From the NCBI RefSeq assembly GCF_003865405.1, contig NZ_RQVQ01000022.1, forward strand, positions 1-60,411: DNA of 60,411 bases. The letters run 5' to 3'. This document shows, piece after piece, positions 44,914 through 52,367 of this stretch (its first letter is position 1; each line of letters starts with the position of its first letter). Position numbers and translations under genes: made by a program. Source of the stretch: Paenimyroides tangerinum. GTDB lineage: Bacteria > Bacteroidota > Bacteroidia > Flavobacteriales > Flavobacteriaceae. Below the pieces are notes generated by a model, which worked only from the letters and a program-made list of their open reading frames with translations, ran no database searches and had not been told where the DNA came from.

Positions 44914-45807
44914 ATGAAAAATCATTTAAAAACCTTTTGGGCATTTGCCCTTATACTCGGCTTCGCCGTACAATCTTATGCTCAGGACAGTATAAGAACC
45001 AAACTTGAATTAGGCACGATAGAACCCTATAAAATGGAAGTGACTTATGATAAGACTTCGCACCTGATTTTCCCGACCGCCATTCGTTATGTGGATTTGG
45101 GAAGCGAATATCTGATTGCCGGAAAAGCAGAAGATGCGGAAAATGTATTGCGTGTAAAAGCAACAGTTAGGGACTTTGAAACCGAAACCAATTTTTCAGT
45201 CATTACCAATGACGGGCGTTTTTACAGCTTTAATGTGTATTACAGTGGATATCCCGAAGCGTTGAGCTATGACCTGTTAACGATGCAAAAAGCAGTTGAT
45301 AAAGCCAATGGGAACGATGTACTTTTCGAAGAGCTGGGTAACAATTCTCCGTCATTGGCAGGTTTGCTGTTGGAGACCATTTACAAGAAGGACAAACGCA
45401 TTGTAAAGCATATCGGGGCTAAGAGCTTCGGTATTCAGTTCATACTGAAAGGTATTTATATACACAACGGCAAATACTATTTCCATACGGAATTGAGAAA
45501 CCGTACCAATGTACCGTTTCAGATTGATTTTGTCAATTTCAAAGTGGTCGATAAAAAGGTTGCCAAGCGTACCGTAGTACAGGAACGCCCGATGATACCG
45601 CTTCGTACTTACAAGCCATTGGATGAGATTGGCGGAAAATTGACAGAGCAAAATGTGTTTCTCTTAGACCAGTTTACCATTGCCGATGACAAGGTGCTGT
45701 TGATTGAAATTTTCGAGAAAAACGGTGGCAGGCATCAAACACTTCAGGTGGAAAATTCGGATTTAATCAAAGCTCGTTTGATAAACGATATGCACCTGAA
45801 ATTTTAA
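44914..45807 (+). CDS. traN: Conjugative transposon protein TraN (DUF4138)
   Basis: This 297-residue secreted protein has a signal peptide ending near SYAQDS (residue 24). The mature part is beta-rich and resembles VirB9. It has VTYDKTSHLIFPTAIRYVD (hallmark of the family, about 39-57), then GSEYLIAGKAEDAENVL, and a C-terminal domain with EIFEKNGGRHQTLQVEN. It should form the outer-membrane core with TraM and TraO. It starts 24 bases after traM. Confidence 0.9.
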   Translation: MKNHLKTFWAFALILGFAVQSYAQDSIRTKLELGTIEPYKMEVTYDKTSHLIFPTAIRYVDLGSEYLIAGKAEDAENVLRVKATVRDFETETNFSVITNDGRFYSFNVYYSGYPEALSYDLLTMQKAVDKANGNDVLFEELGNNSPSLAGLLLETIYKKDKRIVKHIGAKSFGIQFILKGIYIHNGKYYFHTELRNRTNVPFQIDFVNFKVVDKKVAKRTVVQERPMIPLRTYKPLDEIGGKLTEQNVFLLDQFTIADDKVLLIEIFEKNGGRHQTLQVENSDLIKARLINDMHLKF

Positions 45808-45833
45808 TAACCTTTTAAAACAAGAACAATAAA

Positions 45834-46394
45834 ATGAAAAAGTATATCTATACCGTGATGCTCATAATCCTGGGCATCACAACCAGTCAGGCACAACGAA
45901 TGTTGCCTAAACAAAAAGGATTGGAAGTAAATGTTGGTGTATTGTCCGATGATAAGATCGGGAATGATTATTACGTCAATATCGGTATGACCGTGAACGG
46001 TAAAAATGGTAACTACCAACTTTGGGCGTTGGAATACACGCATCAGTACCACGACTACAAAAATCTCCGCATACCACAGGAAACTTATACTGCCGAAGGT
46101 GGTTACAGTTTATTCCTGTTAGGCGATGCCCGTAAAAACATTGCACTGAATGCAGCTATAACAGGCGTAGTGGGTTATGAAACCATTAACAGTGGTGAAG
46201 CAATGTTGTATGACGGAGCCAAGATTTTGAATGAAGACAACTTCATTTACGGAGCTGGTGGAAGGCTCGCTTTTGAAACCTACCTGTCCGACCGTTTTGT
46301 ATTAGTCCTGCAAGGACGTACAAAGGTAGTATGGGGTACGGATATGAAACAGTTCCGACCATCAGCAGGTGTAGGATTAAGGTTTAACTTTTAA
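45834..46394 (+). CDS. traO: Conjugal transfer protein TraO (outer-membrane beta-barrel type)
   Basis: This 186-residue protein has a signal peptide with cleavage near SQAQR (residue 21). The rest is rich in alternating aromatic/hydrophobic strands and ends GVGLRFNF, the C-terminal phenylalanine typical of outer-membrane barrels. The length and the phrases LEVNVGVLSDDKIGNDYY and DRFVLVLQGRTKVVWGTD match TraO. It lies 26 bases after traN. Confidence 0.87.
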   Translation: MKKYIYTVMLIILGITTSQAQRMLPKQKGLEVNVGVLSDDKIGNDYYVNIGMTVNGKNGNYQLWALEYTHQYHDYKNLRIPQETYTAEGGYSLFLLGDARKNIALNAAITGVVGYETINSGEAMLYDGAKILNEDNFIYGAGGRLAFETYLSDRFVLVLQGRTKVVWGTDMKQFRPSAGVGLRFNF

Positions 46395-46407
46395 AAACAT
46401 AAAAATA

Positions 46408-46857
46408 ATGACTTCATTTATTAATATTTTCAGAATAGGATTACTGCCGATATACTTTATATTGGCAATCCTCACAGCTTCGGTTTCTTTGGTATCTTGT
46501 AGCAAAGATGATGACCTCGAAATACAGAACGATTTTCCTTTTGAGGTAAACGTAATGCCCGTACCCAAAGATGTTGCCGATGGGCAGACGGTAGAAATAC
46601 GCATTACCATACAACGAACAGGGAACTACACGAACACACAGTATTTTCTTCGCTATTTTCAGTTTGACGGTACTGGAACATTGCAGTATTACAATGAACC
46701 ACCGTATTTGCCTAATGACCTATATCCGTTGCCAACGGAACAGTTTTGGCTGTATTATACTTCGGCATCAACGGTATCACAATCCTTTGAAGTTTGGATT
46801 TCAGACAGCTTCGGGAATGAAAAGCAATTAAGCTTTCAGTTTAATAGTAGTGATTAA
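46408..46857 (+). CDS. traQ: DUF3872 lipoprotein (TraQ type)
   Basis: This 149-residue protein has a long signal ending in a lipobox SLVSC (Cys31). The mature beta-sandwich ends with VWISDSFGNEKQLSFQFNSS. It is the last core gene of the operon, 13 bases after traO, and a terminator follows at 46882. A degraded copy of its last codons plus the terminator occurs again at 48823-48950, on the far side of two cargo genes. Confidence 0.82.
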   Translation: MTSFINIFRIGLLPIYFILAILTASVSLVSCSKDDDLEIQNDFPFEVNVMPVPKDVADGQTVEIRITIQRTGNYTNTQYFLRYFQFDGTGTLQYYNEPPYLPNDLYPLPTEQFWLYYTSASTVSQSFEVWISDSFGNEKQLSFQFNSSD

Positions 46858-46881
46858 GAAGAATAAGAAAGTGAAATATGT

Positions 46882-46916
46882 AAAAGGAACGCTATTATTT
46901 TTATAGCGTTCCTTTT
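46882..46916 (+). terminator. Terminator of the tra operon
   Basis: AAAAGGAACGCTAT pairs with ATAGCGTTCCTTTT around a 7-base T-rich loop and a further T follows. It stands 24 bases after the DUF3872 gene. A similar hairpin at 48910 appears to be its duplicated relative. Confidence 0.8.
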
Positions 46917-46961
46917 TATTGCTTAATAATTACCAATACAATTAATAAAGGATCAATAAAT

Positions 46962-46979
46962 ATTCCTTAAATAAGGAGT
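46962..46979. promoter_or_regulatory. Palindrome TTCC-N8-GGAA upstream of the 47128 gene
   Basis: ATTCCTTAAATAAGGAGT has one mismatch in the second arm but keeps the 18-bp frame of the sites at 384, 17148, 24144 and 28666. It stands 56 bases before the -33 palindrome of the next promoter. Confidence 0.4.
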
Positions 46980-47034
46980 TATATCTATTAAAATTATTAT
47001 AAAATTCTATATTACAGTTGTTTCTAACTATTTT

Positions 47035-47068
47035 TTTTCTTTGATTAAAGAAAATTTTATTAAATTTG
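47035..47068 (+). promoter_or_regulatory. Promoter with palindrome over the -33 box
   Basis: TTTTCTTTGATTAAAGAAAA (47035-47054) is a perfect 8+8 inverted repeat. It includes TTTG at 47040-47043, the -33 box. Exactly 17 bases later TAAATTTG at 47061-47068 matches the -7 consensus. A repressor bound here would block initiation. Related sites lie at 23934 and 49070. Confidence 0.65.
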
Positions 47069-47127
47069 AGTTCATCATTAGTAGCTACGATGATTAAATA
47101 TTGTTTAACGATTAAATATTTTAAATT

Positions 47128-47520
47128 ATGAGTAAAGTACCGTTTAATCAAGAAGGTCTGGATAAAAAAAGAGAAGAAATTACATCATTACCAGAAGACC
47201 AATTGAGAGCACAATTAAAGGAAATAAGATTCAATACCAGAAAATGGACTATTGAAAACTTTGAATTGAATGAAGATCAACTGGATTATTTTAATCAAAT
47301 GCCAGATGAGATGGTCGCACAATTAGGACTTAATACTGCTATTTGTTTTGATTATGACTTAAAACTTACGTTAGAGGTTCCCGATGTATCATCACAGGCA
47401 ACAGCAAGAATCCGAATCTGTAAGAATACAGATGTAAGAGGTCAAGTCAGAGGACATTGGTCAGAAGGTGAAAGTCCTAAAATTGACTCTTGGAGTGTTA
47501 CCGTAGGATTTTCATTTTAA
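47128..47520 (+). CDS. Small soluble protein of unknown function, partner of an aspartic protease
   Basis: This 130-residue protein lacks a signal peptide and is not recognised. The first half is helical and charged (EGLDKKREEITSLPEDQL, then NEDQLDYFNQMPDEMVAQL), and the second half looks beta-rich, with ARIRICKNTDVRGQVRGHWS and SWSVTVGFSF at the end. A helical front and beta or Gly-containing back could be a leader plus product, but there is no Gly-Gly site. It has a strong regulated promoter and its own terminator, and the secreted aspartic protease gene follows 70 bases on. A substrate-protease or effector-partner relation is possible but unsupported beyond adjacency. Confidence 0.6.
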   Translation: MSKVPFNQEGLDKKREEITSLPEDQLRAQLKEIRFNTRKWTIENFELNEDQLDYFNQMPDEMVAQLGLNTAICFDYDLKLTLEVPDVSSQATARIRICKNTDVRGQVRGHWSEGESPKIDSWSVTVGFSF

Positions 47521-47532
47521 TTAACTTTGATG

Positions 47533-47578
47533 AAAAAGAAATTGATTATTCTTAAATTCGAATAATCAATTTCTTTTT
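47533..47578 (+). terminator. Perfect 19-bp hairpin between the 47128 gene and the protease
   Basis: AAAAAGAAATTGATTATTC pairs with its exact complement at 47560-47578 around an 8-base loop and the right arm ends in T5 or more. It probably ends most transcripts of the small gene, with some read-through into the protease gene only 13 bases away. Confidence 0.75.
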
Positions 47579-47590
47579 TAAATTTTCATT

Positions 47591-48802
47591 ATGAAAAAAA
47601 CAGCAAAATATATTTTAGTTTCTTTAGCCTTTTTATTATTTCATACAACTTTTTTGTATGGCCAAAATTCTTTGAGTGCAAACCAAGGATATGTGGAGCC
47701 ACAAAAATATCTAACAATGATCCCTTATAAGCAAGTTAAAGGAAAACTTATAGTAGAAGTAATTATCAATAACAAAATTAGAAAATTTATCCTCGATACC
47801 GGAGCTTCAACGGTTATTTCAGAAAATTTATATAAAGAAATTAATCCAAAATTATTAGGAAGAGTAGAAGTAATTGACCAGTCAGGTTTAAAAGATACGC
47901 TAAATGTAGTTTCATTATCAGAAACAAAGATTAACGAGCTTGCTTTTAAAGATATTCCTGCTTTAGTTTCAAAAGAAGCTAAAATGCTTTTTGAATGTTT
48001 TGATGTAGATGGTCTTATAGGAAGTAATTTACTTCGTAATTCAGTGGTGCAGTTTGATTCTAAAAACAAAACCATTACATTGTCTGACAACTCTAAATCA
48101 TTGAATTTAAAAAAGAAAGATGCAAATGAAATGGAATTAAGCCCTAATCAGAGCAATCCATTTATTTGGATAAAACTTAAAAAAGGAAAATCTTTTGCTA
48201 ATGAAAAAATTTTATTTGATACAGGTGATGACGGTTTATATCTAATGTCTATTAATGCTTACAAGCATATCATTGGTAAAAAGTTAGATGTAATTGAAAC
48301 TATAGCCGAAAATGAAGGGGCTTTTTCGGCAGGTTTGCACGGAACAGCAGAAAAATTAACTAATTATGCTGTCAGTATTCCGACAGTAGAGGTTGATGGT
48401 TTAAAGTTGAATAATATGACAGTAAAAACATCTTATACAACTTCAAGATTCGGTTCAGAAATTTTGAAATATGGAAAAGTGACATTAGACTATAAAAACA
48501 AAAAATTCTATATAGAACCTTATGATGGTTCTTCCGAAATAAATGTAGCTGAAGGAATATGGGCTATTGATCCTATTATTGAAAATGAAAAAGCAGTAAT
48601 AGGGATTGTCTGGGATAAAACGCTAGAAAATAAAGTAAATGTAGGGGACGAAATTTTAAAATTTGATAACATTGATTATCAAAATATGGACTTTTGTGAG
48701 ATCGTAAAATCTAATAATAAAGTTAATAAAAAAACTGCACTACTTGTTTTGAAAGATATAAAAACAGGAGAAATAAAAAGTATTGAAATAAAGAAATTGT
48801 AG
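47591..48802 (+). CDS. Secreted retropepsin-like aspartic protease with PDZ domain
   Basis: This 403-residue protein has a signal peptide (hydrophobic 8-21) with cleavage near LYGQN. Two aspartic protease half-domains follow: FILDTGASTVIS with Asp69-Thr70-Gly71, and ILFDTGDDGLYL with Asp210-Thr211-Gly212, giving a pepsin-like pair within one chain. The C-terminal region (about 320-400) with NVGDEILKFDNIDYQNM and TGEIKSIEIKK is PDZ-like. It should act in the periplasm or outside. It follows the 47128 gene after a terminator hairpin. A degraded DUF3872 gene end lies just after it, showing that this pair was inserted at the end of the tra operon. Confidence 0.8.
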   Translation: MKKTAKYILVSLAFLLFHTTFLYGQNSLSANQGYVEPQKYLTMIPYKQVKGKLIVEVIINNKIRKFILDTGASTVISENLYKEINPKLLGRVEVIDQSGLKDTLNVVSLSETKINELAFKDIPALVSKEAKMLFECFDVDGLIGSNLLRNSVVQFDSKNKTITLSDNSKSLNLKKKDANEMELSPNQSNPFIWIKLKKGKSFANEKILFDTGDDGLYLMSINAYKHIIGKKLDVIETIAENEGAFSAGLHGTAEKLTNYAVSIPTVEVDGLKLNNMTVKTSYTTSRFGSEILKYGKVTLDYKNKKFYIEPYDGSSEINVAEGIWAIDPIIENEKAVIGIVWDKTLENKVNVGDEILKFDNIDYQNMDFCEIVKSNNKVNKKTALLVLKDIKTGEIKSIEIKKL

Positions 48803-48822
48803 TACAAATTCTTATTCATTTT

Positions 48823-48950
48823 GATGTTTGGATTTTGAACAGCTTCGGGAACGAAAGCAGATAAGTTTTCAGCTTTACAATAACGACTAGTAGAAACTAA
48901 TATATTAACAAAAAAAGGAACACTATTAAAATAATAGTGTTCCTTTTTTT
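48823..48950 (+). pseudogene. Degraded duplicate of the DUF3872 gene end plus terminator
   Basis: Codons 48823-48864 read DVWILNSFGNESR and a stop, closely like VWISDSFGNEKQ at the end of the DUF3872 gene (46789 onward). At DNA level the first 30 bases match in 25 positions, and the similarity runs on through the following AAGTTTTCAG and a hairpin with GGAACACTATTA like the one at 46882. It is a scar left when the 47128-48802 pair was inserted or swapped. Confidence 0.7.
48910..48950. terminator. Terminator after the protease region
   Basis: A 19-bp stem (AAAAAAAGGAACACTATTA with its complement ending in T7) has a 3-base loop. It resembles the tra terminator at 46882 in sequence (GGAACxCTATTA), which supports common origin. 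Confidence 0.8.
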
Positions 48951-49069
48951 ACAAAGCAATAACTCAAATATTATATTTTAAAATTAATTATATTCATTGT
49001 TTAGAGATTTTTAAATTTTGATTAAAACGCTTTTTTATAGCTTTATACGCATAAATATTTTTATTAAAT

Positions 49070-49103
49070 AATTCTTTAACAAAAGAAATATTTTTTAATT
49101 TTG
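49070..49103 (+). promoter_or_regulatory. Promoter with palindrome-like -33 region
   Basis: AATTCTTTAACAAAAGAAAT matches the 47035 palindrome family in 15 of 20 positions. TAATTTTG at 49096-49103 matches the -7 consensus TAnnTTTG, and its distance from the TTTA at 49075-49078 is again 17 bases. It drives the metalloprotease gene. Confidence 0.55.
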
Positions 49104-49147
49104 TATTAATTAATTTAAACATAATTATACATGAAAACAATTCAATA

Positions 49148-50869
49148 TTGTATTGGAGTTTTTTATTACTACTAACAATGGTTAGTTGCCAACAAGATGA
49201 TTTATTAAATGAAACCGGAGATGGGTCTTTTAATAATGAGGTTAATTCTAAATCAAGAATAGCAGAAGGAATTATTCCTTTTACTGTGGAGAATGTTCAA
49301 AAGGCCTTACCTACAGTGCTGCAATACTACAGCGAAAATCGACCAGAGGTTGCTAAACGTTTCGGAAACTACAAGGTAAATACAACACATGTTTACTATA
49401 AATTTACTCCACAGGATAGCTTACAACAAGCTGCTTTAATGGAAAATGAAGACCAATTTCAACTTACAACACATGCTTTCGAATTTACACCCGTTGAAAG
49501 AACAGAAGACGCAAAAGATGACGAAATTCCTGTATTCTATGCTTTGGTTGAAACAGATATCAGAATTCCGGATGTGCCATATGAGGTAATAGCCAACTTA
49601 CATTTTACAGATGAGGATAAATTGGAAGATGCTCCTCATAACTATGATGAAGTAGAGTTTAAACAAAATCTTATGTATGAAACCCGAAAAATTGCTGGTC
49701 ATTTAGACGATGAGGAACTTGCAGAAGGCTATATGAATTACCGTGAAGGGTTTGAAGAAGATAAAGCACAAAAAGGTAATGTATCAACTAGAGGTTTGTT
49801 TGGTAAAAAATGGAGACCATCAGGAAATATCCGTGTAGAAGAAGATATAGTTCGCTCGAATAATAGTAGTAGAAACCATTTTGAGCCAGTAAAACGTGCT
49901 CGTGTAAATGTTTTGAAATGGGGATGGTTACAAGTTGAACATGGAACTACAGATAATAACGGAAATTTTACAACAGGAACAACCTATACTAAAAATGTGC
50001 ATTATAAAGTAAAGTTTAAGCACGATTATGTAACTGTTAAAGAAGGTAATTTTTATAATACGGCTGATTATTTTTCAGGAAGTCATAAAAGAGCTCCTTT
50101 AAATATTACCTTTGTAAATAATGCAGCTTTGTCTCATTATCAGTTTTTTGCATTGATACATAATGCTTCATACGATTATTATAGCCGTTGTTTAAGCCAA
50201 TATGGGCTTCATAATCCCGGAAATTTAAACATTACAGCTTTATACAATGGTTCTGGCTCTAATTCTGGTGCACAATGGTATCCTTTTAACTCTGCTATAA
50301 GAGTTTCAAGATCAGGAGGCGGTGTATACCGTGGTAGTGATGGTATCTATGCGACAACAGTACATGAATTGACACATAATGGTCATAGAAAAATGGATCC
50401 TGGAATGTTCAGCCTTTTTCACCTTTCAAGTAAAACCAGATTATTAATGACCGAATCATGGGCAGAGGGCGTAGAGACTATATTGACTAATGAACGTTAC
50501 CTTACAATATATAGCACAAATGGGTATGGAAGATATACAGCAACAAGAACATCAAATACTATTAATAATTTAACCAGAGGTTGGAATGGAAATAAGCAAT
50601 TTGAAAAAATTCAAGAGATGGATGAATATACGCCATTAGTGATAGATTTAGTTGATAATCTTAATCAAAACACCTTAAACAATGCCAATAACCTACCTGT
50701 AGATAGAGTATCAGGCTATACATTAAGCCAAATTCAAGCAGCACTAAAAGGGTCAAGAAATCTTAATGAATGGAGAGATAAATTGGTAAATAACTATAAC
50801 AATCCTACGGAACAGTTTATTGATGATGTATTTGACTATGCTCAATTTGTAAGAAATAATAATTTATAA
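49148..50869 (+). CDS. Zinc metalloprotease-like lipoprotein, signal peptide frameshifted
   Basis: The 573-residue frame begins at a TTG. Residues 4-14 (SFLLLLTMVSC) are the second half of a lipoprotein signal with the lipobox cysteine at 14. The ATG at 49131 opens the first half, MKTIQYCIGVF, in another frame; adding one T to the T6 run at 49159-49164 would join both into one normal signal peptide. The mature part has the zinc-binding motif HELTHNGH with His406, Glu407 and His410, followed by ESWAEGVET, whose glutamate could be the third ligand as in gluzincins. About 250 N-terminal residues are propeptide-like and unrecognised. Two small lipoprotein genes follow on the same strand. Confidence 0.7.
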   Translation: MYWSFLLLLTMVSCQQDDLLNETGDGSFNNEVNSKSRIAEGIIPFTVENVQKALPTVLQYYSENRPEVAKRFGNYKVNTTHVYYKFTPQDSLQQAALMENEDQFQLTTHAFEFTPVERTEDAKDDEIPVFYALVETDIRIPDVPYEVIANLHFTDEDKLEDAPHNYDEVEFKQNLMYETRKIAGHLDDEELAEGYMNYREGFEEDKAQKGNVSTRGLFGKKWRPSGNIRVEEDIVRSNNSSRNHFEPVKRARVNVLKWGWLQVEHGTTDNNGNFTTGTTYTKNVHYKVKFKHDYVTVKEGNFYNTADYFSGSHKRAPLNITFVNNAALSHYQFFALIHNASYDYYSRCLSQYGLHNPGNLNITALYNGSGSNSGAQWYPFNSAIRVSRSGGGVYRGSDGIYATTVHELTHNGHRKMDPGMFSLFHLSSKTRLLMTESWAEGVETILTNERYLTIYSTNGYGRYTATRTSNTINNLTRGWNGNKQFEKIQEMDEYTPLVIDLVDNLNQNTLNNANNLPVDRVSGYTLSQIQAALKGSRNLNEWRDKLVNNYNNPTEQFIDDVFDYAQFVRNNNL

Positions 50870-50881
50870 AAAATATTTAAA

Positions 50882-51331
50882 ATGATAAGAAATTTGATTT
50901 ATTTAGTTTGTTTTAGTTTTTTCTTGAGCTGTAATGTTGAACAAGATCAATATTTGTATAAGGTCAATTTCAAGAATACATCTAACACGCCTTTTCATTT
51001 GCTTGTATTAGGAGATACATTAAATCGTTCTGAACCAGCAAATGACACATTGATTAATGTATTGCTGAACAAAGGTGAAATTTCTCCATATTTTTCTTAT
51101 AAATCTCATTTTTTTGAGGGGTTTAAATATGAACTAACTTACGTTAAAGTTCAATTTACTAATGAAAACAAAGGTTATGTCTGTACTAAAAGTACACCCT
51201 CAAGTGATTTATGTTTTATGACAAAAAGCAGCCCTATATACTCGACGGGTGAAGTTTTTATAGGTAATGATAAGATTTATTCTTATGAAATTACCCAAGA
51301 AGATTACGAAAACGCTCATGTATTGCCATAG
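50882..51331 (+). CDS. Small lipoprotein, twin of the next gene
   Basis: This 149-residue protein has a signal ending in FFLSC (Cys17 region). Mature segments are YKVNFKNTSNTPFHLLVLGD, LINVLLNKGEISPYFSYKS and the C-terminal ITQEDYENAHVLP. It shares that ending and the overall plan with the following gene. It begins 12 bases after the metalloprotease gene, so they share a transcript. No family was recognised. A partner, inhibitor or immunity role for the metalloprotease is a guess from position. Confidence 0.6.
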   Translation: MIRNLIYLVCFSFFLSCNVEQDQYLYKVNFKNTSNTPFHLLVLGDTLNRSEPANDTLINVLLNKGEISPYFSYKSHFFEGFKYELTYVKVQFTNENKGYVCTKSTPSSDLCFMTKSSPIYSTGEVFIGNDKIYSYEITQEDYENAHVLP

Positions 51332-51344
51332 TGTTTAATTAGAC

Positions 51345-51381
51345 AAAAGGGTTGCAAAATCAAAAATCTCGTAACCTTTTT
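51345..51381 (+). terminator. Weak hairpin between the twin lipoprotein genes
   Basis: AAAAGGGTTGC can pair imperfectly with GTAACCTTTTT around a loop of about 15 bases. It lies between the two twin genes and may reduce transcription into the second. Confidence 0.4.
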
Positions 51382-51403
51382 ATCCCTTAATCAATCTAAA
51401 TTT

Positions 51404-51865
51404 ATGAAAAATGTACTATTAATATTACCTGTTTTATTCTGTGTAAGTTGTACTACAGAAGAGCCTACACAACAATACACCACTGCTATTAGAAATACAT
51501 CTGATAAACCTTTAAAAATCTTAATTTTAGGTAATGGCGAAAACCGTAACACACCTGTTTATGACACTTTAGTTAATACTACATTAAATGCCGGTGATGT
51601 TATTTTAAAAAGCAGCTATAAAACACCTAGTTTTGCAGGATTTCACAATGGTATTTATAGTATTGACATATACTATACAAAAATATCTTTTTTAGATAAC
51701 AATAAAGGTTATATATGTGAAAAAGACAGCTTAAACAACCTATGTTTTCATAATAAAGTTAGTTTAACAGAAGCTTATTATGAGCATGATTTCACTTTTG
51801 AAAATGGCATATATTATTATGATATAACTCAAAAAGACTACGAAAACGCTCACGTATTACCTTAA
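51404..51865 (+). CDS. Small lipoprotein, twin of the previous gene
   Basis: This 153-residue protein has the signal KNVLLILPVLFCVSC with a lipobox cysteine at 16. TTAIRNTSDKPLKILILGNG, LVNTTLNAGDVILKSSYKT and the ending ITQKDYENAHVLP align with the previous gene, so the pair is a tandem duplication. The two differ at most other positions. It ends 51 bases before a strong terminator. Function unknown. Confidence 0.6.
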   Translation: MKNVLLILPVLFCVSCTTEEPTQQYTTAIRNTSDKPLKILILGNGENRNTPVYDTLVNTTLNAGDVILKSSYKTPSFAGFHNGIYSIDIYYTKISFLDNNKGYICEKDSLNNLCFHNKVSLTEAYYEHDFTFENGIYYYDITQKDYENAHVLP

Positions 51866-51916
51866 TATTTTCTGAAAACATTTATACCTCGTTAGAGAAA
51901 TTATACCGAGAATGAT

Positions 51917-51952
51917 AAAATCGGATAACCAAAAAGGTTATCCGATTTTTTT
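51917..51952 (+). terminator. Terminator of the metalloprotease operon
   Basis: AAAATCGGATAACC pairs perfectly with GGTTATCCGATTTT around AAAAA and is followed by more T. It separates the cargo block from the next core control element at 51963. Confidence 0.85.
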
Positions 51953-51962
51953 GTTAGTAAAC

Positions 51963-52002
51963 TGCCAAACACTGCCTTTCAAAGCCAATGACTACAACAT
52001 TA
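51963..52002 (+). promoter_or_regulatory. 10-bp-phased xGCC repeat, copy 5
   Basis: GCC at 51964, 51974 and 51984 is followed in phase by TAC at 51994. It stands 65 bases before the start of the HTH gene at 52059. It is the rightmost copy found and marks the start of another core operon. Confidence 0.6.
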
Positions 52003-52058
52003 TGCATTCTCTTAGAAAGCCTTTCTAAATTGAACTTTCATTGAAAAATTAAACAGAA

Positions 52059-52367
52059 ATGGAAGTTATTGCAATACAAAAATCCATACTTGAAGGACTG
52101 ACAAATGAGTTAAAAACACTTTTGGAACTGACCGAAAATACAACGAAGAAATACACACCAATTTTCAAGGAGGAGAAATGGCTCGACAACCAGGAAGTGT
52201 GCCTGATGCTGGGTATTACCAAAAGAAGCCTACAGACCTATAAAGACAAGGGCTTGTTGCCTTATTCCAAACTGAAGCGCAAGAATTATTTTAAACTTTC
52301 GGATGTACAGGCTTTGCTTAGAGCCGGACAGCCGTATAATACTAATGACAATGGATCTATTGACTAA
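52059..52367 (+). CDS. Small excisionase-like helix-turn-helix protein
   Basis: This 102-residue protein has an N-terminal helix (1-35) and an HTH_17/MerR-like domain at about 42-92: EKWLDNQEVCLMLGITKRSL, then QTYKDKGLLPYSKLKRKNYF, then KLSDVQALL. It is a paralogue of the genes at 1709, 2088 and 52351. Its end overlaps the next gene by 17-23 bases. Known members act as recombination directionality factors or tra activators. It has its own phased GCC repeat. Confidence 0.75.
   Translation: MEVIAIQKSILEGLTNELKTLLELTENTTKKYTPIFKEEKWLDNQEVCLMLGITKRSLQTYKDKGLLPYSKLKRKNYFKLSDVQALLRAGQPYNTNDNGSID

Larger units (their letters stand above)
48803..49147. other. Gene-free gap between the protease and the metalloprotease
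   Basis: This 345-base gap contains the degraded DUF3872 gene end and terminator (48823-48950), then A+T-rich DNA with the promoter at 49070-49103. The ATG at 49131 opens the signal peptide of the next gene in a different frame. Confidence 0.6.
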
